The position numbers were made by a program, and so were the translations under genes. The notes under the pieces were generated by a model that did no database searches, had not been told where the DNA came from, and saw nothing but the letters and a program-made list of their open reading frames with translations. Below, piece by piece: positions 41,796 through 48,407 of a DNA stretch of 48,407 nt. The stretch is from the NCBI RefSeq assembly GCF_001815905.1, contig NZ_KV823254.1, positions 1 through 48,407 on the forward strand. Direction: 5' to 3'. The stretch's first letter is position 1. Each line of letters begins with the position of its first letter. This stretch comes from Brevibacterium sp. HMSC07C04 (GTDB taxonomy: Bacteria > Actinomycetota > Actinomycetes > Actinomycetales > Brevibacteriaceae).

Positions 41796-44159
41796 TCAGA
41801 CCTCAGCGGGTTCCTGTTCGGATTCCGCTCCGCCCTGACCGCGCTTGACACCGGCCAACAGCATCTGTGCGACGTCGAGGACTTCGATGCCTTCGGAAGC
41901 ATTGCCCTCAGACTGTTCGGCGGTTAGACCGTCAGACAGCATGACGCGGCAGAACGGGCAGCCGACCGCAATCTGCTCGGCGCCGGTGGCCACGGCTTCC
42001 TTAGTGCGGTTGACGTTGATGCGCGAACCGATGGTCTCTTCCATCCACATGCGCGCACCGCCTGCGCCACAGCAGAAGCTCGTTTCCTTGGAGCGCTCCA
42101 TTTCGCGGTACTCCACACCGGGCAGCGAACCGATGAGTTCACGCGGCGGTTCGTAGATCTGGTTGTGGCGGCCCAGGTAGCAGGGGTCGTGGTAGGTGAC
42201 CGGGGTCTGCACCTTTTCGCCTTCGGACGGAGCGACCGGGGTGAGCTTGCCTTCGCGGACGAGCTTGTTGAGCAGCTGCGTGTGGTGGACGACTTCGAAC
42301 TTGCCGTCCAGCTGCGGGTACTCGTTGGCGATCGTGTTGAAGCAGTGCGCACAGGTCACAACGATCTTGCGCGCCTTCATTTCGTTGAGCACTTCGACAT
42401 TGGCCTGAGCCAGCATCTGGTACAGGAACTCGTTGCCGGCGCGGCGGGCAGGGTCACCCGTGCAGGATTCGCCGTCGCCGAGGACTGCGAAGTCGACACC
42501 GGCCATGTTGAGAAGCTCCGCAGTTGCCTGGGTGGTCTTCTTGGCGCGGTCTTCGAACGCACCGGCGCAGCCAACCCAGAAGAGGTATTCGACTTCGCCG
42601 AGGTCTTCGATGTCGGCGCCGACCTGCTTGACTTCGAAGTCGAGGTCCTTTGCCCACTCGAGGCGCTTGCGCTGGGACATGCCCCACGGGTTCTGCTTGT
42701 TTTCGAGGTTCTTGAACAGACCTCCGAGCTCGGTGGGGAACGCCGATTCGATCAGCACCTGGTAGCGGCGCATGTCAACGAAGTGGTCGACGTGCTCAAT
42801 GTCAACGGGGCACTGCTCAACGCAGGCACCGCACGTGGTGCACGACCACAGGGCGTCGGGGTCGATGACGCCGAGCTCTGCGAGTTCTTCAACGTCCTGT
42901 GCGCCTACGAGCGGGCGGACTGCCTCAGCCTGTGCGGCCTCTGACAGGGTGCCCAGCAGGTCGAGGTTTTCGTGCGGGTCGGAAATGCCTTCGTAGGCGT
43001 CCATTTCCTTCTGCCACGCGCGCTTGGCCTTCTTGTCGGCGTCTTCGGCAAGAGGTGCCGGCGGCTGTGCTTCGGCCTGCGCTTTTTTGGCGGCTTCCAA
43101 CCACGGTGACTTGGCCGCGGAGTGATTGCGCAGGTTGATCATCATGAGCTTGGGGCTCAGCGGCTTTTCCGTGTTCCAAGCCGGGCACTGGCTTTGGCAG
43201 CGACCACACTCGGTACAGGTGGAGAAGTCCAGCAGGCCCTTCCACGTGAAGTCTTCGACCTTGCCCACACCCATTGTGGTGGAGTCGTCCATGGCGTCGG
43301 GGTCGGAGAAGTCGAGTTCTTTGCCGTCGGAGACCATCGGCTGGAGGGCGCCGAGCGAGGTGCGTCCGTTTGCGTGGCGCTTGAACCAGATATTGAAGAA
43401 AGCGAGGAAGCGGTGCCAGGCAACACCCATCGTCGGGGTGAGGGCAACCGTGACCATCCAGGCGTAGGAGATGAGGATCTTCGCCAGTGCGATGGCGACG
43501 ATGAGACCCGACACCACCGGAATCGACAGGCCGGAGAGGATCTCACCGATCCAGAAGGTCAGCGGGAAGTGCAGGATGAGGTTCGCCTGGCCTTCGTGAC
43601 CCTGCAGCACGTATTCGAGGCCGCGCAGCAGGGCAATGCACAGGCAGACGCCCAGAATGGTGAACTCAACGTAGTAGGCCTGCCAGAAGCTCGAACCGTA
43701 GAAGCGCGACTTGCGCTGCTCATCGAGCGTTTCGCCCTTGGGCTTCTTGGACTGGCGGACGAGGATCAGGACGACGATGCCGATCAGGCCGGTCATCGCA
43801 AACAGCTCCGTGATCCATTCGTAGGGCACGAAGTGGCCGATGATCGGCAGGGTCGCAGCCGGGTTGAACAGCTGCATGGTGGCCTGAGCAAGCGTGAGCG
43901 TGAGCACGCCGAAGGAGATCATGGTGAACCAGTGGGCGATTGCCACAACGGGCAGTCGCGCCATTCGGGTGTGCCCCAGGAACTCCTTGATGAGGGTGCC
44001 GGTGCGGGCGCCGGCGTCGCTGGTGCGCTCACCGGCGCGCGTGGGTGCGCCGAGCTTGAAGAACTGGACGAACTTGCCGATCCGGGTCAAGAACATCGTC
44101 CAGCCGACAATGGTCGCAGCAACACCGATGATCGCTGCGACGATCTGCAGGGCTGTCAT
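41796..44159 (-). CDS. etfD: membrane Fe-S oxidoreductase, EtfD type
   Basis: 787 residues. Five to six membrane helices (about 1-255) resemble NarI-type haem-b proteins. They are followed by two 4Fe-4S motifs, CTECGRCQSQCP and CTTCGACVEQCP, and two cysteine-rich CCG-type domains (HDPCYLGRHN; SFCCGAGGARM) like heterodisulfide reductase HdrD. The match is to M. tuberculosis Rv0338c (EtfD), which passes electrons from electron-transfer flavoprotein to menaquinone during fatty-acid oxidation. GGAGG stands 8 nt before the ATG. etfBA are not in the window. Confidence 0.9.
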   Translation of the reverse strand: MTALQIVAAIIGVAATIVGWTMFLTRIGKFVQFFKLGAPTRAGERTSDAGARTGTLIKEFLGHTRMARLPVVAIAHWFTMISFGVLTLTLAQATMQLFNPAATLPIIGHFVPYEWITELFAMTGLIGIVVLILVRQSKKPKGETLDEQRKSRFYGSSFWQAYYVEFTILGVCLCIALLRGLEYVLQGHEGQANLILHFPLTFWIGEILSGLSIPVVSGLIVAIALAKILISYAWMVTVALTPTMGVAWHRFLAFFNIWFKRHANGRTSLGALQPMVSDGKELDFSDPDAMDDSTTMGVGKVEDFTWKGLLDFSTCTECGRCQSQCPAWNTEKPLSPKLMMINLRNHSAAKSPWLEAAKKAQAEAQPPAPLAEDADKKAKRAWQKEMDAYEGISDPHENLDLLGTLSEAAQAEAVRPLVGAQDVEELAELGVIDPDALWSCTTCGACVEQCPVDIEHVDHFVDMRRYQVLIESAFPTELGGLFKNLENKQNPWGMSQRKRLEWAKDLDFEVKQVGADIEDLGEVEYLFWVGCAGAFEDRAKKTTQATAELLNMAGVDFAVLGDGESCTGDPARRAGNEFLYQMLAQANVEVLNEMKARKIVVTCAHCFNTIANEYPQLDGKFEVVHHTQLLNKLVREGKLTPVAPSEGEKVQTPVTYHDPCYLGRHNQIYEPPRELIGSLPGVEYREMERSKETSFCCGAGGARMWMEETIGSRINVNRTKEAVATGAEQIAVGCPFCRVMLSDGLTAEQSEGNASEGIEVLDVAQMLLAGVKRGQGGAESEQEPAEV

Positions 44160-44203
44160 GTGTGTTTTACCTCCAGGGGGCCCTTTCGCAAGGGCGCTGA
44201 AAA

Positions 44204-44220
44204 TCCATCAGAAAGATGGA
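44204..44220 (-). terminator. weak terminator or attenuator before etfD
   Basis: TCCATC (44204-44209) pairs with GATGGA (44215-44220). On the minus strand it is followed by TTTT. A second hairpin GCCCTT-TCGC-AAGGGC (44180-44195) follows it before the etfD start. Confidence 0.45.
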
Positions 44221-44233
44221 CAGAAAAGGGTGC

Positions 44234-44506
44234 TCAGTTGGATTCCGCAACAGCTTCGTTGCCGAATTGGCTGCGGATGGCCTGAGCGGCGTAGCGCTGA
44301 ACGACGATCTGGGCGATGGCGACTCCGACACCCGAAACGATGGTCCAGGCGATGACTTCAGCCATGTCTGTGTCGGTGTCATTGGGGTCGTTCGGGGCGG
44401 GACGGCCAAGCGATTTCTCCCACGCCAGGCCGATTGCCTTGCGTGCTGCGATAGCGGCGAGCGTGCCTCCGCCTACGCCGATGACCTTCCAAGCGAGTTT
44501 GCCCAT
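44234..44506 (-). CDS. DUF4235 membrane protein
   Basis: 90 residues. An N-terminal hydrophobic stretch GVGGGTLAAIAARKA and a second AEVIAWTIVSGVGVAIAQIV frame WEKSLGRPAP and NDPND, the DUF4235 pattern common in Actinobacteria. Function unknown. AGGAG precedes the ATG. It lies upstream of etfD in the same direction with a weak hairpin between. Confidence 0.85.
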   Translation of the reverse strand: MGKLAWKVIGVGGGTLAAIAARKAIGLAWEKSLGRPAPNDPNDTDTDMAEVIAWTIVSGVGVAIAQIVVQRYAAQAIRSQFGNEAVAESN

Positions 44507-44669
44507 GATGTCTCCTCAGATCAGTGTGAACTTCTGTGTGTCTTCTGTCTCAACAGGATACGACACAGGCAGTTCACAGTGCGGCTTTGAGCTTCTGCCA
44601 GGAATGCTATCCCGGCCCACTGACACATGCCGAGGTTGTGAAAGCAACGCGGGGCCGCGCTGCGGAAGA

Positions 44670-45845
44670 TCAGCCGGCAACAGATCCGAACAGCATGCCC
44701 AGCGCGTAGGTGACGGCGGCCGCTCCCAGGCCGATTGCCAGCTGCCGCAGTGCGCGCGGCATCGGGGCCTTGCCTGAGAGCACACCGACCACACCTCCCG
44801 TGAACAGCAGGGCCATGCTCACCAGCACGGCAGAGATCAGCAGCGGCAGCGTGCCGTCGAGGCCGAAGAAATAGGGAATGATCGGAATGACGGCCCCGGC
44901 GCTGAAGAAGAGGAAAGAGCTCACCGCCGCGCCCAGGCCTGACCCGGTGCCCTCGTGTTTTTCCTGCGCAATCGAGTTCGGCAGGAAAGTGGCGCCGTGG
45001 GGAGTGCGCGCCCTGCCGATGGCGGTGCGGGCGGCAAGCTCCGCCTCGTCCTCCGCCATACCGCGAGCCTGGAAGACCAAGGCGAGCTCATTGGCGTTGA
45101 TGTCGAGGTCCCGCAAGATCGAATCGGCGTCGGGTTCGGGGTTCGAAGCGTCAATCAGCTCGTGCTGAGAGCGCACCGAAATGTATTCGCCAGCACCCAT
45201 GGAAAGCGCACCGGCCAACAGCCCCGAAACGCCGGTCAGCAGCACCTGTCCGCTGGTCAGGCCGGCTGCGCCGACGCCCATGACGAGTGCCAGGTTGGAC
45301 ACCAGGCCGTCGTTTGCCCCGAAGACCGCGGCGCGGAAGTTGCCGGACATGTCAGAGCGGCTCTTGGTGGCCAGAGCCCGCACAACTTCGGCGTGCACGC
45401 GCTCGTCAGCGGCCATCTGCTCCGTTGCGTACTCATCGACGATGTACGGCGAGCTGCTTTCGGCCTGCTGGGCAAGTGCGAGTACGAAGATCGACCCGAA
45501 CATGCGGGCGAACATGGCCAGAATGACCACGCCGAGGTCGGGGCGGCCCGGCTTGTCGGCGTGATGGCCCAGGAGTGTGCGCCAGTGCTGTTGGTGGCGT
45601 CGCTCGGCGTTGGCGATCGCAATGAGGATCCGCCGCTCATCGCCGGTCTTCTTCATGGCGAGGCTGCGGTAGACCCGCTCTTCAACGAGTTCGTTTGCCA
45701 GGTAGCGGCGCCACTGTCTGATGAGGCGGGGGTCGTCGGTGGCGGGAGCGTTCCCGCACGAGGTCGAGGCGCGATCGGCCGAAGCCGCCGCCTCGTCGGT
45801 GCCAAAGCCCGAATCGGCACTGAAGTCAGCAGAATTCTGTTCCAC
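44670..45845 (-). CDS. ferritin-like domain/VIT1-CCC1 metal transporter (MbfA-like)
   Basis: 391 residues. A disordered acidic N-terminus (1-40) is followed by a rubrerythrin-like domain (about 40-145) with Glu/His ligands in ELVEERVYRSL and NAERRHQQHW. A VIT1 membrane domain (about 160-390) has FGANDGLVSNLALVMGV and SMGAGEYISVRSQ. Family role: exports Fe2+ or Mn2+, with the ferritin-like part sensing or feeding iron, as in MbfA. The GTG start looks leaderless (TACCAT 7 nt upstream). Confidence 0.88.
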   Translation of the reverse strand: MEQNSADFSADSGFGTDEAAASADRASTSCGNAPATDDPRLIRQWRRYLANELVEERVYRSLAMKKTGDERRILIAIANAERRHQQHWRTLLGHHADKPGRPDLGVVILAMFARMFGSIFVLALAQQAESSSPYIVDEYATEQMAADERVHAEVVRALATKSRSDMSGNFRAAVFGANDGLVSNLALVMGVGAAGLTSGQVLLTGVSGLLAGALSMGAGEYISVRSQHELIDASNPEPDADSILRDLDINANELALVFQARGMAEDEAELAARTAIGRARTPHGATFLPNSIAQEKHEGTGSGLGAAVSSFLFFSAGAVIPIIPYFFGLDGTLPLLISAVLVSMALLFTGGVVGVLSGKAPMPRALRQLAIGLGAAAVTYALGMLFGSVAG

Positions 45846-45858
45846 ACAGGCAATGGTA
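45846..45858 (-). promoter_or_regulatory. -10 box of a leaderless promoter (VIT1-type gene)
   Basis: On the minus strand TACCAT-TGCCTGT-GTG, 7-nt spacing, no Shine-Dalgarno. Confidence 0.55.
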
Positions 45859-46060
45859 GAAGGGTGCTCAGGCGCAGTATTTCTTAGCGCGGCTTAAGTC
45901 CGCGAGGTTCTCAGGAGCGGCTTTGCCTGCCGTCGGGGCCGATTCATACTTTTGGCTGACGCCTGCGCACAGCGCAGCCTGGAGAATCAGAAGTATCATC
46001 GCCTGGTCCGGCTTCTGTTCCGGCCTCGGCGCAGGAGCACTCCAAACAAGGAAAAGGTCA

Positions 46061-46516
46061 ATGTCACCGAAACGGCTGTTTTCGATTCTCGCAATTGCCG
46101 AGGCGATCACCTGGACCATGCTGATCATCGGCATGGTGCTCAAGTACGTCACCCAGACCACTGAACTGGGGGTGCGCATCGGAGGAGGTGTTCACGGCTT
46201 CGTGTTCCTGGCGTACTGCGTTGTCACGGTGCTCGTGGCGACCTCGGAGCGCTGGGGCAAAGCCCGCGGTCTGCTGGGCCTGGGTTCGGCCGTCATCCCC
46301 TACGCCACGGTTCCGTTTGAGATCTGGGCGCGCCGCAGGGGGCTGCTGCCGGAAACCTGGAGTCTTGGATCGCAGCGGCAGCCGGCCAACCCGTTTGAGC
46401 GCCTGTGCCTGTGGGCTCTGAAGAATCCGGTCCTGGCTGTTGTGGTCGGCATTGTGCTGGTCTCGGCTCTTTTCGCCTTCCTGCTGTTCCTGGGTCCGCC
46501 GGTCCCGCAGAACTGA
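46061..46516 (+). CDS. DUF3817 integral membrane protein
   Basis: 151 residues, about four membrane segments. The DUF3817 pattern is visible: FSILAIAEAITWTMLIIGM, VHGFVFLAYCVV and PYATVPFEIWARRRGLL. Function unknown; members often lie near nucleotide-metabolism or transport genes in Actinobacteria. Longer in-frame starts are rejected because GGAAAAGG stands before the ATG at 46061 and homology begins there. Confidence 0.87.
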   Translation: MSPKRLFSILAIAEAITWTMLIIGMVLKYVTQTTELGVRIGGGVHGFVFLAYCVVTVLVATSERWGKARGLLGLGSAVIPYATVPFEIWARRRGLLPETWSLGSQRQPANPFERLCLWALKNPVLAVVVGIVLVSALFAFLLFLGPPVPQN

Positions 46517-46532
46517 CCGTCCCGGGTTGTTG

Positions 46533-46574
46533 CCCGAGGCGGCTTTCCCGAGGTGGCTCTCCCGAGGCGACGCC
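46533..46574. repeat. three 14-bp tandem repeats
   Basis: Units CCCGAGGCGGCTTT, CCCGAGGTGGCTCT and CCCGAGGCGACGCC lie head to tail, 16 bp after the DUF3817 stop and 43 bp before the next start. Confidence 0.75.
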
Positions 46575-46617
46575 GCTCTGGCTGGTTGAAAGGCCGGGTT
46601 TGTGGTTGGCTTGATCT

Positions 46618-48111
46618 ATGGGAGACGCAGTATCACGAGAGCGCTACACCCCGCGTGAGCGAACCGACTACCGGCGTGCGCTCAACGATGACCTCGAAAC
46701 CTTTGATGCCTATCTGCAGCAGGCGGAGTTCGTCAGCCGCGGAACCATAGGGATGGAGCTTGAGCTCAACCTGGTCGACGCGCAGATGGCGCCGGCCCCG
46801 GTGAACCTCGACGTGCTCAAGACTCTCGATGACGACGACTTCCAAAGTGAGATCGGCTCGTTCAACTTCGAAATGAACCACCCGGTTCTGTCAGTTGAGG
46901 GAGATGGGCTTCAAGACCTTGAAGACGGACTGCGCGAACGCCTTGACCGCGCGGCCAGTGCCGCGGCTGAACACGACACTTCGGTCGCGATGATCGGCAC
47001 GCTGCCGACGCTGACCGAGCAGTTCCTCGAAAGCCCCGATTGGGTTACCCAGGAGAATCGCTATAAAGCGCTGAGCAATGCGGTGATGGACAGCCGGGGC
47101 GAGCTTGTCACGATCGATCTTGCCGACCGCGAAGAGCTCAAACACGATTTCGAGGACATTGCACCGGAATCGTCGTGCACATCCATGCAGCTGCACCTGC
47201 AGGTGCCGCCGCAGCGCTTTGCTCAGGCGTGGAACGCCTCGCAGGCCATTGCCGGTGTGCAGACGGCGCTGAGTGCGAACTCTCCGCTGTTCTTGGGTCG
47301 GAAAGTGTGGCACGAAAGCCGCATACCCGTTTTTGCCCAGGCCATTGAAACCCGCCCACCGGAGCTCATCGTCCAGGGAGTGCGGCCGCGCGTGTGGTTC
47401 GGTGAACGATGGATCACGAGCATTTTCGACCTGTTTGAAGAAAACGTCCGCTACTTCCCGGCTCTGCTGCCGGAATCCCGCGAAGACTCGGGTGCGCCGA
47501 TCATGCGCGGTGAAGCGCCGGCTCTGCACTACCTCAATCTGCACAACGGAACGGTGTGGCGGTGGAACAGGCCCATCTATGCCCCCAGCACCGACGGTTT
47601 GGCGCACGTGCGAGTTGAGAACCGACTGCTTCCGGCAGGGCCGACCGTTGTCGACATGGTCGCCGATGCGGCGCTGTACTACGGCTTGGTCAAGTTCCTG
47701 GGGGAGCAGACCCGGCCCGTGTGGTCGCGGCTTCCCTTCAGAACAGCCGAAAAGAACTTCATGACGGCCGCCCGCTCCGGCCTGTACGCCCGGCAGGAAT
47801 GGCCGACCCTCGGTGCAATTGACGTGGCGAAGCTCGTGCACGAGCACCTGGTGCCGCAGGCGCGCAGGGGGCTCGAAAAGCTCGGTGTGAACGACAAGCT
47901 CATCGAGCGCTATATGGGAATCATCGACGGCCGGGCTGTCTGCAGGCAGAACGGTGCTCTGTGGCAGCTGCGGACCCTGAGCAGCATCAGGCCGAAGAAA
48001 ACTGCTCCGGGCAGTCCCGAAAGACAGCGAGCTCTGGCTCTCATGCTCGAACAATACATGGAGAACCAGGCAAAAGGTGAGCCGGTTCACACGTGGCAGA
48101 TTGGTGAATAA
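46618..48111 (+). CDS. glutamate-cysteine ligase family 2 (GCS2) protein
   Basis: 497 residues. EFVSRGTIGMELELNLVD opens the ATP-grasp-like GCS2 core, and SCTSMQLHLQV, RPRVWFGERW and HVRVENRLLPAGPTVVDMVA carry the nucleotide and metal sites. Family knowledge: GCS2 proteins form gamma-glutamyl bonds, but many actinobacterial members have unknown substrates. The host appears to use mycothiol, so glutathione synthesis is not assumed. Possible leaderless start: TTGGCT ends 6 nt before the ATG. It is a single gene. Confidence 0.85.
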   Translation: MGDAVSRERYTPRERTDYRRALNDDLETFDAYLQQAEFVSRGTIGMELELNLVDAQMAPAPVNLDVLKTLDDDDFQSEIGSFNFEMNHPVLSVEGDGLQDLEDGLRERLDRAASAAAEHDTSVAMIGTLPTLTEQFLESPDWVTQENRYKALSNAVMDSRGELVTIDLADREELKHDFEDIAPESSCTSMQLHLQVPPQRFAQAWNASQAIAGVQTALSANSPLFLGRKVWHESRIPVFAQAIETRPPELIVQGVRPRVWFGERWITSIFDLFEENVRYFPALLPESREDSGAPIMRGEAPALHYLNLHNGTVWRWNRPIYAPSTDGLAHVRVENRLLPAGPTVVDMVADAALYYGLVKFLGEQTRPVWSRLPFRTAEKNFMTAARSGLYARQEWPTLGAIDVAKLVHEHLVPQARRGLEKLGVNDKLIERYMGIIDGRAVCRQNGALWQLRTLSSIRPKKTAPGSPERQRALALMLEQYMENQAKGEPVHTWQIGE

Positions 48112-48407
48112 GCCCTGCTGCGCGTCCGCTGAATGGCCGTTTTGGCGCGAGAATCTGCGGATCTTCTGGTCTCAGGAAATGCTTTCGGCGCAAAGTTGCA
48201 TCCCGCGCTGAACTGTGTGTAAAGTAGTCCTCGTTGCTCGGACGGAAAACACCGAAGCGAGCGGGCCCCAGGCCGAAGATAAGATCTTCTAAATGGTGCG
48301 GCCCCGCTTCCACTGGAACCGAAGTCTCTGCAGCAGAATCAATCTGATTCGGACTGCCCTCTGGGGTAGTGAGCTTTCACTTTTGATGATGTGCCTGCGT
48401 GTGTGGG
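48112..48407. other. right-edge intergenic region with outward promoter
   Basis: No gene is seen in 296 bp. After the promoter comes a stem GCTCG/CGAGC (from about 48236) enclosing CGGAAAACACCG, then an unassigned stretch running out of the window. Confidence 0.4.
48196..48225 (+). promoter_or_regulatory. strong promoter reading out of the window (rRNA-operon-like)
   Basis: -35 TTGCAT (48196-48201), an 18-nt spacer, and -10 TAAAGT (48220-48225). This -10 and the structured GC-rich leader after it resemble stable-RNA promoters of Actinobacteria. What it transcribes is beyond the window; no RNA gene is seen. Confidence 0.5.

Noticed and set aside
43122..44285. 387-residue plus-strand frame
   Set aside because: Antisense to etfD, dominated by Glu/Arg/His; shadow.
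46891..48090. 399-residue minus-strand frame
   Set aside because: Antisense to the GCS2 gene with no family features.
48041..48313. 90-residue minus-strand frame at the right edge
   Set aside because: Overlaps the end of the GCS2 gene and the outward promoter; no motif.

Overview
The window is GC-rich DNA from an actinobacterium, most likely of the Micrococcales or a close relative. The evidence is gene content: a mycoredoxin, the bifunctional dCTP deaminase/dUTPase, an EtfD-type membrane Fe-S oxidoreductase, DUF4235 and DUF3817 proteins, meso-diaminopimelate dehydrogenase, a CopD-CtaG fusion and LPXTG-type wall proteins. I cannot fix the genus by reading alone. No phage, insertion sequence, CRISPR array, tRNA or rRNA gene is visible. 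Most of the window is ordinary chromosomal housekeeping, interrupted by a few small accessory or decaying loci.

Layout. 1-3.2 kb: a small Cys-rich protein, mycoredoxin, and the CopD-CtaG copper/cytochrome oxidase assembly protein. 3.4-7.5 kb: a hydroxy-acid catabolic patch with an MHS-family permease, a 3-hydroxybutyrate-dehydrogenase-like SDR that has lost its catalytic middle, a LysR regulator and a divergent 3-hydroxyisobutyrate dehydrogenase. 7.6-13.5 kb: YggS-type PLP protein, an LPRTG wall adhesin with an expanded repeat stalk, a MalY-type C-S lyase, a secreted HNH nuclease lipoprotein and an FAH-family hydrolase. 13.7-18.6 kb: DedA, Ddh, a frameshifted histidine phosphatase and a thioredoxin-NHL protein.

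18.6-24.2 kb is the most unusual part. A single Abi_2 (AbiD/AbiF) HEPN gene lies between two 95-bp direct repeats. Each repeat carries a terminator hairpin plus the last 12 codons of the neighbouring gene, as if a one-gene defence cassette had entered at the 3' end of that gene. Upstream lies a two-gene unit made of a catalytically degenerate ABC-ATPase-like protein and a membrane-anchored protein, then a large wall protein ending in a variant MPRTG signal.

24.3-34.3 kb: dcd with an overlapping unknown gene, then a tightly overlapping Mrp Na+/H+ antiporter operon (A/B fusion, C, D, E, F, G) running into an HpcH/HpaI aldolase and an isochorismatase-like pseudoenzyme. 34.4-37.6 kb: a glycine-betaine/proline ABC transporter (opposite strand), which fits with Mrp as a salt and osmotic stress section. 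37.9-41.5 kb: a membrane protein, a PCu(A)C copper chaperone with a His-rich tail, a Tat-exported DyP peroxidase and type I 3-dehydroquinate dehydratase. 41.8-45.9 kb: EtfD, DUF4235, and a ferritin-like/VIT1 metal transporter. 46.1-48.1 kb: DUF3817 protein and a GCS2-type glutamate-cysteine ligase. At the right edge a strong promoter points out of the window.

A recurring theme is leaderless expression: at least eight genes have a TANNNT-like -10 box ending 6 or 7 nt before the start codon and no ribosome binding site. Long perfect hairpins act as terminators between convergent genes.
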